A program made the translations under genes and the position numbers. From the NCBI GenBank assembly GCA_916610825.1, contig OU744448.1:23725032-23789031 (forward strand): 64,000 bases of DNA, read 5' to 3'. Shown piece by piece: positions 12,688 through 25,046 of the stretch. This DNA comes from Haliclystus octoradiatus (taxonomy: Eukaryota; Cnidaria; Staurozoa; Stauromedusae; Haliclystidae). Each line of letters begins with the position of its first letter. Positions within the stretch are counted from its first letter, which is position 1. A model generated the notes under the pieces. It was not told where the DNA came from. It made no database searches and saw nothing but the letters and a program-made list of their open reading frames with translations.

Positions 12688-13385
12688 CAGGAAGATTTGA
12701 GACATATGCGGATGTTCAATCGATAAGCAATATTTTGTTGCTGATTGGTTCACAGTAAATGCTTTGATATTTAGTTCTACATCAGTTAATCCTAGTTCAA
12801 TTAGATCACTGCTGATGCTTAATGTTCTTTCTACAGGCATCTCTAATGAAGCACTGTATCCACATGCTTCAATTGCAATACAGAAGGCGTTGTTACTATC
12901 GATTTGTTCACTTGAAGAGAGAATATTTAAATTGGCGTCAGTTTTTGGTCTGTAAAGGCCATACATATTGCCAGGATAAAAATTAATGGCAGGACAAAGT
13001 TTTCTATCACTATATTGACAGCCTATACCATAAACAGTCTTCGAATGTTCAGCATTAAAGCTATTTGAGGGTAAAGACGGAGAGAGCTGGACACCTTTGG
13101 GCATTTTTGAATTAAATAGATCAAATGATCAAGATAATCAAGTGTTTCAGTAATTGGATCAACAAATCCTAAGTTGTTTATCGCATCAGTTTTCGATGAT
13201 CTTATGCCAGTCACTGACAAAAGCAACCGATACGAATTAGATCGTACTGCAATGAATCCTGCTGTATTGGGACTCCATGCGCACGTTGATATGAAATCTA
13301 AAGGTCTACTGCTTTGTCCAGTAGATCGACCAGCGTGCCGAGTCTGACAAGCAGAGATAGAACATTTGTGTCAATCATCACAGGT
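12688..13385 (-). pseudogene. Unrecognised coding region with a frameshift
   Basis: Two consecutive minus-strand frames read as one protein. The upstream block (about 13385-13090) begins around a Cys-x-Thr-Arg-His stretch, continues through STCAWSPNTAGFIAV and ends near LDHLIYLIQK. The downstream block (13104-12688) continues with VQLSPSLP, IGCQYSDRKLCPAINFYPG and YCLSIEH before a stop. The switch lies near 13090-13100. Composition is protein-like, with balanced residues and several Cys, and the region stays open for about 230 codons across the shift. I recognise no family. It could be an exon of a decayed gene or a transposon-borne gene; no splice acceptor is obvious at its 5' edge. Confidence 0.4.
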
Positions 13386-15369
13386 TTTGTACACTCTAAA
13401 ATATGAAGGTCCCTATTCGCAATTTCTTGGGGTCCCAAAATGTTTGGCCACCCTCAAAAATGAATAAGTACCTTTTGTAAATCGGTCCCCCTAGTTAAGA
13501 AAGAATTGCCGCCATTGCAAAAGTAGTGATGACGTTCTAGATGTGTTCTTCGACGAACTTCGATTAAAATTTCACATCTTTGGTACTGGATAGGTAGGAA
13601 AAGTAATTGGCTAAACTGTAGCCTATGATTAAGATAAATATTCATAACTAGCGATTCTCTACTAAATAAAATTCGTTGCTTTGAATCTATTGATATGTGT
13701 TTCAAGTATATTGCATCTAAAACGGCATCGTGAACCCCGCCTCACATACTACACATACAAATGGAAATAGCGTAAATTTGAAAGTAGACAAAGAAATGAA
13801 TATTTTGTTGCAATAGCAATAGTAACTTTAGGCCGGGTTTTTTAACATGCTGGCCTCATATAATACAAAGGGAATTGATTGATTGCGGAGCTTATTAGTT
13901 ATTAATAGCTCTTAGTAACTCAGAAACCGTTAAGTGAAAAACTAATTAAAAATACAGCATGATAAACTTTGCAATTACTGCGACGCTTCAAAATAATACA
14001 TCTAGTTTTAAATTATTTTTTATTTTTTAGCATGTCCCATGAAGCCTACAATATGAGAAATGTGTTATACAAATGTATTCAAATCTCGAAATGATTAACG
14101 CATTCATAGAATTTTTCATATCGTCGAAAAATTCAAAATGGAATGTTGTAGACTAGGTGGAAGAAATTTTTTTCACTGGAGATAACTTCCACAAACTAAA
14201 ATGATGTGTTCATTATATTTTTAATCTGATATTGAAGGAAAAGCATATTCACGCTTAAAAATTGTTTATATTATACAGGATAAAATGCTTTTAAAGATGT
14301 GTAGATCCCACCCGATTCGATCAAGTGTTGATTCAGATTTGGATTGAGTTTAAGCTTTCGGATTTGATCGGACTGGCTGACACTTTTCTGTCAAATTGAT
14401 TCAGATGTTGAGAATATTTTGCTTTTTTAAGCTTTCATTGCCTTTAACAACATTTCTGGCTAGATTTAATCAAACAGTGCCATTGCCATTCCGACGATCA
14501 AGTTTAATATCAATATTAGTAACAATCATTTCCGGTAACAATGGCATTACAACATCAAAAATCTTATCTAAATGTCTACAAAAACTTTCGGAATTTTTGA
14601 GATTTATTTTTAAAAAAAATGTATTAGAACGGATCGGATTAACATTGAAATTTTGAAATTCGGATAGTATCGGATTCGGATTTCAGATATTTCATGCAGG
14701 TGGTTAATTTTAGGATTATCTGATCTGATGCACAACTCTACTTGATAAACACGCACTTACCAAGATTAATTTTGTCTGCCAAGAGAAACTTCAGACCCGG
14801 GATAATATCTTGAAAATGTGGCCCTTTAAAAATTAAGTTCTGCCGCTCACATTCACAAATATTTTCAAGTTTTAGCACTCCTGCAGTTCGAAAATATATA
14901 GTAAGAAAAATGTGAATCCCTGTAAACTCTTGCGGGAGAATTGTCTTGCTTAACTCTCTGTGGTCCTGAGATTAATAATATAATGTAAAGTTGGATTCAT
15001 GTTATATTGTAAATGCCTGTAGAGGATACAACAATCTGTATGATGGAATTGAATTTTATCTGATTGAATCTATTTTATTATTTTAGAAGCCTTTATAATA
15101 GAACAAATAATATTTTCTATGATTTCTAATGTTGTAAACATATGGCAAAAGCATATAATATTGCAAGTAAGTGCCTGCTAATTGGCATTTAATCAATATC
15201 ATTGTAAAAACTCTATAATTTTAGTTTGTTGCCCGCTGTTTGAGAATTCTATACATAATTTATGAATTTCTTATGGAATTTCTTTTTCTATCGAGAAAGA
15301 TCCGACATGGGTACAATGTGAGTCAAAGAATGCTGAATATTCTCGCTGCCTGAATGGTTCTTCATAAAA
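13386..15369. other. Upstream region of the PAN gene; no other gene
   Basis: AT-rich. Around 14310-14740 there are irregular repeats of GATTCGGAT/GATTTGGAT type, like those near 62740 and 63500. No promoter element can be assigned with confidence. Confidence 0.4.
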
Positions 15370-15717
15370 ATGACATATTATACAAAACTACCGTGTTTTC
15401 TATTTACTTGTATTATTACAATTTATTATCTGATGATTATAGCAGATTGCCAAACATGTGATTGGATGGAAGGAAACCAAACGGTAGTGGATCGTGTTTT
15501 TGATAACCACTCCATCACTACAAATGATGATTTCTCTCTTGTTGTAACAACATCTAATCTCTTTTTATGCAACTATTTATGCAAGAAGAATGCTACTTGT
15601 AATGGTTTGAACTTTTGGAAAAACAAAACTATTCAAAACTGCAACTTAAATTTTGGTTTTAATCTCTTCAACCGGATGACCGACAACATCAATTCAACAA
15701 CAATCTTACGATTTGAG
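15370..15717 (+). CDS. Exon 1: signal peptide and PAN/apple domain
   Basis: The ATG follows AAAA and opens a hydrophobic signal peptide (residues about 8-25, FLFTCIITIYYLMII). The mature part has cysteines at about 27, 30, 67, 71, 77 and 91. The C-x3-C-x5-C-x13-C spacing and the sequence CKKNATCNGLNFW fit a PAN/apple module, a protein- or carbohydrate-binding fold of secreted proteins. Five N-glycosylation sequons are visible (about N36, N46, N74, N85, N108). The exon probably ends at GAG|ATAAGT (15717), phase 0. That is a perfect donor except that +1 is A instead of G. The nearest true GT donor (15721|GTTATA, phase 1) would skip the mini-exon and also keep frame with the TSP1 exon. Confidence 0.7.
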
Positions 15718-16883
15718 ATAAGTTATAGATTTCTTATTTTATCAATGCTAGTGTATTTTGATATGATTTTATGAATTTTATAAAGTAAGATATCTTTAGG
15801 TCTTTACTGAACCTATTACAAGTTTATTATTGGTTTTGATACTATCACATCAGTATATATCTCGTTAGTTAAAACTCCCTAAAGCATGGGGCAAGCGCTC
15901 ATGATTTTTACGCGATTTTGTCAAAAATGGCAAATTTGCTACCGTTAATAGCCAATTTCAAAGCTTTCGGGTACACGTGCACCACCCTGTAAAGGTTCCA
16001 CTCTTTTTAGCCATAGATTGACTAGACAAAATATAAAATACGAAACAAACACGTGACAAATATTTCAAAGCGACGTCTTTTGCATGTTTAAATGTTTGAA
16101 TGGCGGGACTTCCCCTAATTATCATAACAAAGAAAATCTCAAGTTACGCGCCCATTAGTTCTATTTCAGACTCTGTTGCTTATGACAATTAATTGATCGA
16201 ACAGACGTGATGAAACATGAAGCGCGTTGAATCCATCACATGAATTCTGTAAACTAATGTCGAAGGAGACTGACTCTGGGCAAACAAACCATTTTAAATT
16301 ACTAATTTATATTACATTTATTCTGTACAGTACTTATTGTTATTTCTATTCTTGATTTTATTTGAATGTTTTCTAAATTGTTTGTTTACAAAAATGTCTA
16401 TTTTGTTACCCGCCTCAGAACGCCAATTCTTATACCGTTATAAATGGAAACAATTGTTTCTTTTGTCCTCTATTGTTTCATGAATTATTTGTACTCCCTG
16501 TGGTCAATCCACTTGATATCACGATCCGTTTAATATCACGATTCTTGCTTGCACCGCCGTCGTGATATTAACGGGGTTTCACTGTACTTGCTTATGTGGA
16601 TATCTTTTCACTACTTCGGTAGTTTGAGCACTCAGGTATAACACAGATATTTTCTTTCATGTCTTTCGTGTCCAGTGTGTATTTTTCACCACATTGTCTG
16701 ACTTATATTGACTTAGCTGGAGCAGGCGAAGTTATTCCCTAGTTGTTCACGATGCAGTACTGATGACTGCGAATGACCAGAAAAAGTGTTTGTTCTTCTT
16801 CATAAATATTTTACTGGTAATGAATGTTGAAGATACATTGAAATTGCTTATTACTATATCTCAAATCAATACTTTTGTTTCAG
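15718..16883 (+). other. Intron 1 of the PAN-TSP1-FReD gene
   Basis: About 1.2 kb between the PAN exon and the mini-exon, ending in TTTTGTTTCAG. It contains a short motif at 16553-16588 resembling one end of a pogo-like element. No other feature is seen. Confidence 0.5.
16553..16590 (-). repeat. Possible pogo/Tigger-like terminal fragment
   Basis: On the minus strand it reads TACAGTGAAACCCCGTTAAT then ATCACGAC. This resembles the CAGT..AAACC starts of pogo-type elements next to a TA. A related ATATCACGAT phrase lies at 16516-16541, but I found no full partner end or transposase. Confidence 0.3.
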
Positions 16884-16908
16884 GCTGACTGTACAAGTAC
16901 ATCGATTG
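16884..16908 (+). CDS. Exon 2: 25-nt mini-exon
   Basis: Bounded by a strong acceptor (TTTTGTTTCAG) and a strong donor (GTAAGT). In phase 0 it encodes Ala-Asp-Cys-Thr-Ser-Thr-Ser-Ile plus one base. That base G joins AG at the start of the TSP1 exon to make a Glu codon, so the phases match exactly. It requires the previous exon to end in phase 0, which points to the GAG|ATAAGT site with its mutated donor. It adds one cysteine and a short Ser/Thr linker. It could be alternatively spliced. Identification rests on splice sites and phase, not on homology. Confidence 0.5.
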
Positions 16909-19119
16909 GTAAGTTTTTCTTGTTTCACAACATTTACCCCACAAACAAGCTTCCCACTCCGTTCTTTACATGTATCAATTCTATCATGTTCCATCCAAAA
17001 ATAAAAAATGGACATTGCAACTGTGTTTGAAACGCGCTTGGATGGATTTTACTATAGGTTATGCAACCTCATGCATGAAATCCTAGAAGCTATGCTTCGT
17101 CTGATACCAATCAGACAGCTATTCTATATAATCTAAAGAAATTCTCTAAATGTATATGATAGGCAAATATACATAACATCGTATCAACCTATAGTATAGC
17201 AACTCGGTGGTTCCAATGAAAGAAAAAACTGATGACTAGTACTTTGAAAACATTTACTTGTCAATTTTGAATTTATTATCTAGCAATAATATTGCTCCCT
17301 GCTTTGTCGATAATATTTTCTATAATTTACATCAATAATACAAATACGTTACTTTCACAACTTTACAAATCGCAACTATAAAATCTAAAACCATAGTAAA
17401 ATTATGTTAATTATTTTGGTGCTAGCTATTTGACATTTGGAGAATGTGTTTACTCCAATCCGGAGAAGGAAGCAGTTGTATCGGTATGATTATTCAATTG
17501 TTGAATAGGATCTGATTGGTCTGGCCTCTATATATATTTTACATCGTTTATAAAATCAAAACGTTCGTATTAATTTGGGAAAAACTAGCAACTTTATCAA
17601 GCTGTGATTTCAAGTATAGATCTACTTGACAAGTCATTTTCTCCGCCCGAATTGTCAACATTCTATAACAACATATTGCCATTGCGTAGCATCGTGTGAC
17701 AAGAGGTCTCATCTTCTTTTCCTCTCACGCTTTTAGGCATTGTGGAACGACTTCTAGTAAGAAGTTCGTCTAGCCCGTGTGCCGTGAATCTCAGCTTCAT
17801 GTAGCAGAGAATGCGGTAGAATCTCTTGCCTTGCAGTTATTATTCCACTTGACACCTTCTTTTATTTCGTCATAAAAATGTCAAGGCATTACAGTTAATG
17901 AGTAAACATGTGAACAACTGTATTTATAAAGATGAAGTAACATAGATTTTGAATGAAAGGCTGAAGCCTGTGGATACTATTAAAACCATGTTAATTTCCA
18001 CTTATTTCTATGAAATGACTTATTTATTTCGAAAGTAACATATGTTTCGATAAAAAGGAATAAAAGAAATTTGTAAGTTTTACAACAAGTTGTTAAATCA
18101 ACAACTCTCGAGTTGTATTTGAATCTTAGGAATGATTTTGACTTGAAAGTATCTTCACGTAGACAATTCCACAAATACACTATGGGGCTACAAGATTGAA
18201 CTTTTAAGTGCTGTGTGAGCATGAGTAGACTATGTTGGACTGTCAATTTTTATAAATGACTATGCATGCAGTATTTGTTGATACCATATTTACTGTTATC
18301 AATGGAGAACTGTTGTTGATAATGGAGTAAAAAAAAATACTACTATCGTTTGGATGGTGTTACTCCAAATATGGATTAATGCATTTTTCTGCAGTGAAAC
18401 ATTTAATTAGTAAGTCTGATTTTGAACTGTCGTCGACATATTTGTTGCCATTTACATATTCAAGAGTTGGAATCTATAAATTTGAATGTAGCTTGTAATC
18501 TACATAGCAATAAAATCCTGTAAGAGATCCTCTTTCTATTATAGCATCATCTTCTTTAATGCGATCAGATCTTTCTGCTGTGTCGCAATAAAACAAAGTT
18601 TTTTATAGATAATTTTATGCTAAATTATTTGTAATGCGATAAGCAGCTTTCTTCTCTATGGCCAATGGGACTATCTTAGTGATTTAGATGTACGAGTAAC
18701 TGAATGATATTTCAGTACATAATTGTCGACGAATGCGTCCAAAATATAGTACCATTTCATACAATACATCATACACCACCGTGACAGCGCCTTCTTAAAT
18801 CTAACCAGTCGATGCGAATTAGCTCAGTAAATATATCACCATACTCTGCTTTCCTGAATCTATTGTGAACATGGTGAGTTTTATCGCTACACCACTTTTG
18901 GGTACACAGACAACAACATTGATATGGAGTTATGGTTATGTACAATCGCATGTAAAAGCAATGAAAATCAGAAACTCATCATCTGGTCGAAGCTGGAACC
19001 ACATCTAAAATGTTGACACATTGTGAGTAAGACCAGGGGCAGCTTGATTTAGGCTATTTGAAGAGCAGTGGATAGGAAGATATTTGCAGGCATAGATTGA
19101 ACCCTGTAGCTGAAAATTC

Positions 19120-19420
19120 ACTTAACCGCAGGTAAATAGGTCATTATCGCAGCTAATTGACTATTGGCCGCATCTTTCAAAAATCGCAGCAAAGTTCATC
19201 ATTTCCATAGCTAATTCTCTAATAGACGTATCATTGAAAAATCGTAGCTTAATCGTCAATTCGCTGTAGCGAAATAGATCATTTTCACAGCTAATTGTCT
19301 ACTAGACGTACTTTGAAAGATCTCAGCTTAACAGTCTATCCGCTAAGCTAAATAGATCATTTCCGCAGCTTATTCACTAAATGCCGCTTCTTGAAAATAT
19401 AGCAGCTTTAAAGTCATTTA
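19120..19420. repeat. Diverged tandem repeat, about 4 units
   Basis: Phrases of the form AAATAGATCATTTCCGCAGC, TAATTGACTA, and CTTTGAAAAATCGCAGC recur at roughly 70-90 bp spacing. The units are considerably diverged from each other. Confidence 0.6.
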
Positions 19421-20607
19421 TTATCATCTTTTCCCAAAAAAGCAAATGAATTGACGCTTTAAATCTATTCTCTGCTGGCCACGTTGATGGACTACATCGG
19501 TAATAATCTTTCAATCTTTCGCCTGTAACTTTAGAATGGGATTTTGATCATCCTTCTTCTTCGTCAATGAATAACATTGTGTCAGCTTTATTGTTGACAC
19601 ATTCACAGAATTCCCAGCATTTTCCGAATCCCCTTTGCTGCGTTGTTGTTGTATATCAAGTGCATGATCGTCATTATCTTGATAAGAAGCGTAGTCTTTC
19701 ACCGAGAAAGCCATGTTGAATATGAATATGTTTCATGCATACGAGCACGTGTAGTTGAAGGCAATTACACACAACGTTCGTGTTTACATGCATATGCATC
19801 CTTTGTGTGAGAAAAACATTTGATGTTAGATTTCACATGCGTTGTCTCGATTGTTTTAACCCACATCAATAGGCCATTAACCACAAGTGGAATATCATCA
19901 TATTCATATCAAACTAGCATACTTCATTCATCAATATGAAGTGATCAGCTGAGTGCAAGATACTTTCTGAAAACTAATTGTCCACGCTTAAAAGTATGTA
20001 TCCGTATCAAAGACTGGGTATTATCATTTAGAGAAGAAACTCAATAACAGCGTCGGATCTTTCGATTTTATTGAAATTAGTATGTATATAGTTGGTTTTT
20101 AATTTACATTTATATTAATGTTCCTGTAGTTGAGAAGCAATTGTAACATTATCCTTTTAAATATAAACATTTTGTCACATTTTCAAATTAATTTTAAAGA
20201 ATAAAAACAGAAAAAAAGAATGCATAGTAAAAATTCAGATTAAACCTATACTAAAGCAATAAGGTTTCCCTTGGAGCTTTATCGTGAATAAATCAATCAG
20301 CTGCAAACACGGGGTTGAAAATATAAGGTATACCACCCAGAGCTTTGAAGACGTTATGGCACCGAAGAACGTTGTGTTATAATGTGATACAATTCATCTG
20401 CTTGCCATATAATCAAGCCGATATAATTGAATGCCAGCCTGAAACTGATCAATTTCGTGTAAAGGGGGTGTAATGGCTGTGAAGAGCAACATTTGAGATG
20501 TGTATAATTCAACACTTCCTATAAAGTGTTTGAAAAGTTGTTAATTACCTAAAGGTTTTTTGGCAAATATAACCTGAATTGTAATTATAAAAGTTTCTTC
20601 GAAAAAC

Positions 20608-21837
20608 ATTTTAGTATGAAAGATAGCGACAAAAAATCACGATTAAATTTATTCCGACGTTTTAACCCATAACAAAAGTTATAGGGAATCTGCCCACATG
20701 ATTTCGGTTGTTCGAAAATGCAACTCAAAATTTGACTGTTTGGTACATGAAATGTTGGCAATCAGGAAGCTAAAACCGACTCTTAACATTCAAAGCGATT
20801 CAATTAAGTCGCGACTTTTAGTTTAATTGTTTCCTTTGTCACAGCGTTCTATTGTCTATATATCTGTAGATTTTCGTAATTCTCTCTTTGTAAACAATAG
20901 CCATAGAATGTTAAATTTATATCTTAGCACGATTTTACCTATATATATCTTGTAATTTCATATAATATTTCTTTTAAGCCGGGTTTCCATTTGACGAAAA
21001 TTTCGCTGCAGCGAAAAATTCGCGGCTACTTTCGCGGCGAAATTTTCGCTGGTTCATTTCCACTTGAAATTTTTTTTCGCGCGCCAAAATCTACATTTTA
21101 TGAAAATCTATCATGGCACCAGTCAATTTGGAAGCTGTATTGCTTGCACGACTACAAATATATTCAAATGTTTCTGCTCAGAAGACGTAGAGTTTATGCA
21201 AGAAAATACAGTAAACCATTCTGGGTCCGGAAATTATTTGAAGAGAGGAAAGAGACAGGAGAGTTTCATTTACTCGTAAAGGAAATGAAGCTCTACGACA
21301 TCGAATATTTTTACCGTTCTCTTCGAAAATATGTCATTCGACATTTGAACAATTTTATGTAATGATTGGTCTACAAATTGAAAAGAACGATACTCACATG
21401 AGAAAACCATGTGTTTGTTTGTGTTATTTGGTGACTGGAGAATGGAGATTCACAATTGACAAAATACAGGCTACAAATTTCAGGCAACTAAGCAATACAA
21501 GCTACAAATTTCATCCCGCCATCTTGTTTGCTGAAAATGTCATGACAACATCATTTTCAGATGATTTGCATTGGTTTGATTCACTTTTCGCTGCAGCGAA
21601 TCGCAAAAAAGTAGGATCAATTCCAACTACTTTTTTCGCTTCAGCGAAAGTTGCAGCGAAACCTGCGTGGTCCAAAATTGTGTGCAACGTCACACAGCGC
21701 ATGCGTACTTGGCTTTTTAGCCGCGAAATTTTCGTCAAGTGGAAACCGGGCTTTAACCTTGAAAATGACAACAGCAATGTCGAAACGTCGGAATAAATTT
21801 AATCGTGATTTTTTGTCGCTATCTTTCATACTAAAAT
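20608..21837. repeat. Inverted repeat, 55-bp perfect arms, enclosing a MITE
   Basis: The arm at 20608-20662 (contains GATAGCGACAAAAAATCACG) is repeated as a perfect reverse complement at 21783-21837. The 1.1 kb between contains about 310 bp of unique sequence and the smaller element at 20978-21752. Identical arms suggest a recent or maintained palindromic structure, either an outer non-autonomous transposon or a fold-back. No coding sequence is evident. Confidence 0.8.
20978..21752. mobile_element. MITE with ~30-bp TIRs and TTAA flanks
   Basis: The left end reads GCCGGGTTTCCATTTGACG then AAAATTTCGC. The right end is its near-perfect reverse complement (GCGAAATTTTCGTCAAGTGG then AAACCGGGCT). 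Both are flanked by TTAA (20974-20977 and 21753-21756), the target used by piggyBac-type elements. Subterminal GCGAAA/TTTCGC phrases recur internally. The internal open frames are by-products of this composition. At 775 bp with no transposase it is non-autonomous. A TA or TTTAA target is also possible. Confidence 0.75.
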
Positions 21838-22119
21838 AACCTGAATTCAAGACAGAAATCATAATAGTAGAATCTTTAAAAATAAATAAATATTCTAGCT
21901 TGAAATTTTACTATAACATTTGAATAAAATATTCTCGTCAGTCGTTATCAAGAGAAGAGACATCTTTCACAGCATTGAATTTAATGCCAGACAATAAATT
22001 CAAAATATTATTTCTTGCATCGAAATAAAAGACTATGAATAGACCACCACAATGTTATAAGTGTCAATTGTTTCCAGTATCTTAATACAATATCAAATGA
22101 AAGGCTGACATTTGATAAC

Positions 22120-22650
22120 CTTTCACAACCAAAGGACTTTTTATTTCGCCAACATTCGCAGCATTTTGTTGAATTCAAATTGGTGAACTAAAAAGCAATT
22201 TGGCCACTCCCACTTTTTAGGATATTTCTGGCTACATGTTGAAAGTCACTAATTTGTATTTTGGAGACGTTCAAACTTAATTTTGACAACTTTGGCAGGA
22301 TTTTATTGAATTATATTGTTCTACACAAATCCTATCGATGTTGGCGAAGTTGCGGAACGAATTTTTATTTTCGCTAAAATCAGTAAACATTCTAAAAATT
22401 ATGAACTTTCTTCTGATTGGTGAACTACGAAGTAACTCGACTCAGGATTCGCGGGCACGATTGACTAGTCACCATCCCTCAAAATATCACCACTGTTGAT
22501 GAAAATAAATTCGATAAAATCTTATCAATGTTTGCGAGATAAAAAGTCATTTGGTCACCCCAAGATGTTGGCTACAAACGGCAACATCCGTAGGATTAAA
22601 TCCTATCAATGATGGCGAAATGAAAAGTTGTTTGGCCTGGTCTTAAAGTT
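22120..22650. repeat. Diverged repeat tract
   Basis: Phrases like TATCAATGTTGGCGAAAT, AAAAAGTCATTTGGCC and AAATTCGATAAAATC return several times at irregular spacing of about 100-200 bp. This suggests an old, degenerate tandem array. Confidence 0.4.
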
Positions 22651-23838
22651 ACATGCGCTTTTTGATCACTCTCTATTGGATCACTCTCACAGTCATTTAT
22701 GCCGAAAATAAATATAATAGATCTGACTTGGATGAAGCGTTATCCTGCGTTTGAGCAAGATGCCAGTGCTTGATCCACCAAAAGTTTTTTGTAGTCCCGT
22801 TTGTAGTCCAGAATGAGTTATATAAATACTTAGATGGAACAATGCTATTGACAGAAATGTTTTAGAATAATTAAACCCTTTATCTTGAATCCTTAACGTC
22901 ACAATAATTTGACGTAGGTGAATGTTTGGTGGGAGGTTGGCAGCAAACTACAATAGCTAGTTGACCAATAGCAGACCCGACACCACCAACCAAGCTCCAG
23001 TCACACTGCCAAGTCAGTGGAATTCATAGTTATACTTTTATACTTACCTTTGTCACCCAACATGGGATGGTAAGGGAGGGGAAAAAGTAAATAATAAACA
23101 GCGTAAAATATCAGCAGCAGATGAATTAACCACATCAACAAATAACAATAGCAACAGCATTAACATTGTGTTCATATACAAACTAGACATCATTTGTTGA
23201 GATGAATGGCTTTGACATAGCAGATCATAGGATACATACAATACAGTCACAGATCAAACACACCACTCGAAAAGCATAAACTCCTCATTAACTTTCCTAA
23301 ACCATTCGTCGGTGCGTTGAAGCAAAAAAAGAACGATATGGTCCTGAACTGCACTGAGTCCTAGCAAGTAGGAACGGACAGAGTCATGATGTTACATGTG
23401 CTCAATTCAGCACCAAGGCAGATTGGTTGTTTACAAGCAGAATTTGTGTCATATAACAAAAAATCTTGCAACGGGATTCAAAGATGATGTTTAACCTCAG
23501 TAAACTTTCATTTAACTACAATAAAAGTTATTTTATGAATCCGTAAAATACATATAGATCTATTTGAATTTAGTTCAAATATTTATTATACGCGGTTATC
23601 ATTGCAATTTCTCAAACAGAATGTAAGCATGGCTGGAACACCAGTTACTTGTACAGAAATATAAATAAATTGACTCTTGTGACTTCTTCTATCATCGTAT
23701 TTATAGTTATATCTTCCACATTTTGGATTTTGTGTAAGATTATTACCATAACTACATGTATCATTCAGATTGACGGTTACTATACTAATAAATAAAAAAC
23801 ATGTATGTTTAAGCTACGATTGATAAATTTGAAAAGTT

Positions 23839-24395
23839 TAGACTTACATAGACTGCTGACGAAAATGTGCAACATGGGGAACAAAGATGGCTGACGCAAT
23901 GGACTTACTTTAGCGCTCTCCTCATTGACTTTTTCAAAATTATTTGATGTCTCCTATAAACCCTTTTGTTATCTAAACTCTAAACAATATGTTCTCATTG
24001 TAATAGAAAGCTAGTTTAAATAGGATTTTCCTGCCAGTGGGTTTTTTCATAGGATTACAATTATTTTCAAACATTTATGAATAAGTTGAAATCACACAGA
24101 GCGACAAGGGACTATAAAAATAAAAAATAAATACTATTCACCTTCAAATACGATTAAAAAACAGATATTTTAACTCATGTATGATGCAACTTGAAATTGG
24201 TAGTCGCAACTAACTATTTTATAACAAAAACAATCCTGTTTCATTTAGAAACAAAGATTGCTCAAAAAGTGGCTTGAAATTTCGCAGTTTTCAAACCTCT
24301 GTGTTGGTAATTTGTGTCAGCCATTACGGATGCCCAAGGTCACTATGTGTTTTCCATAAAGATTGGCAATGGAATCAGCAGGCTATGTAAGTCTA
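23839..24395. mobile_element. Possible MITE with imperfect TIRs
   Basis: The left end TAGACTTACATAGACTGCTGA is matched on the right (24375-24395) by the reverse complement with one mismatch. Further in, ATGGCTGAC on the left (about 23886) mirrors GTCAGCCAT on the right (about 24317). The target duplication is unclear. Confidence 0.5.
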
Positions 24396-24779
24396 TGGTT
24401 TAGACACTAGAAATAACAGTTACAGAAATGTATATAAATGCACGAATCAGTCCTTCATATTTGCTAGTGCGAATGTCTGGTTTTTGTGTTGATTGAATCT
24501 CTTATTTTGTAGTTTATTTATCCCGCGGACACTGAATTTTCAAAATATACCGCATTGGATATAAATCTTTTCTGTAAATAATTTCCGAGAGCTCCAGTGG
24601 GAACATGTGAAAAAGCTGTATAGATTTACATAGTATACCTTGTAATGTAATTGTATGGTATTGTATTATAATTACACCTTGCAAATACATTTTCATTGTA
24701 CCTTTTTTTTGTCTATATCATAAAGACAATAGTGTCGAGCAAAATTGGGATAAACTAGTATGTGTATATTTTAAATCAG

Positions 24780-24949
24780 AGAACGGAGGCTGGTCAGAAT
24801 GGGAAGACAAAGTGGTTTGTCCTGATCCTTGCACTAATTTGGAATTAATGGAAATCAGACGATGTGACAATCCTTCTCCAAGATGCAATGGAAATCCTTG
24901 TGTTGGAATAAAAGAACGGAAAAGACAATGCAAGCCAAATGAAGTCATG
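24780..24949 (+). CDS. Exon 3: thrombospondin type 1 repeat
   Basis: The exon follows AAATCAG and ends before GTCAGT. It encodes a complete TSP1 module: NGGWSEWEDKVVC (a WxxW C-mannosylation-type motif), then six cysteines in the expected order (VVC, DPC, RRC, PRC, NPC, RQC). TSP1 modules mediate protein or glycosaminoglycan binding in extracellular proteins. It enters in phase 1, receiving the single base left by the mini-exon (or by the alternative exon-1 donor at 15721). It leaves in phase 0 after KPNEVM if the donor is right. The next visible exon starts inside a fibrinogen domain. Confidence 0.8.
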
Positions 24950-25046
24950 GTCAGTACTTGCTTTTTTAATTTTAAATACAATATTCACTATCAAGGACAA
25001 ACTGTGATTGGTTAGAATTTTTGAAATTATTCTTGGATTACTTAGA

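Larger units (their letters stand above)
16909..24779 (+). other. Intron 2 of the PAN-TSP1-FReD gene
   Basis: A 7.9-kb intron ending in TTTTAAATCAG. It holds a diverged tandem repeat (19.1-19.4 kb), a nested pair of inverted-repeat elements (20.6-21.8 kb), a diverged repeat tract (22.1-22.6 kb) and a possible MITE (23.84-24.40 kb). The minus-strand frame at 17980-18246 is discussed among the rejected items. Confidence 0.5.

Noticed and set aside
17980-18246. 88-residue minus-strand frame with VYLWNCLRED, resembling the tail of a non-LTR reverse transcriptase
   Set aside because: Only a short W-N-x-L-type phrase matches and no other RT sequence is nearby, so the similarity is too weak.
20991-21862. 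Several overlapping frames rich in Phe/Arg/Ala around 21 kb
   Set aside because: They lie in the terminal and subterminal GCGAAA repeats of a MITE and occur on both strands with no domain.
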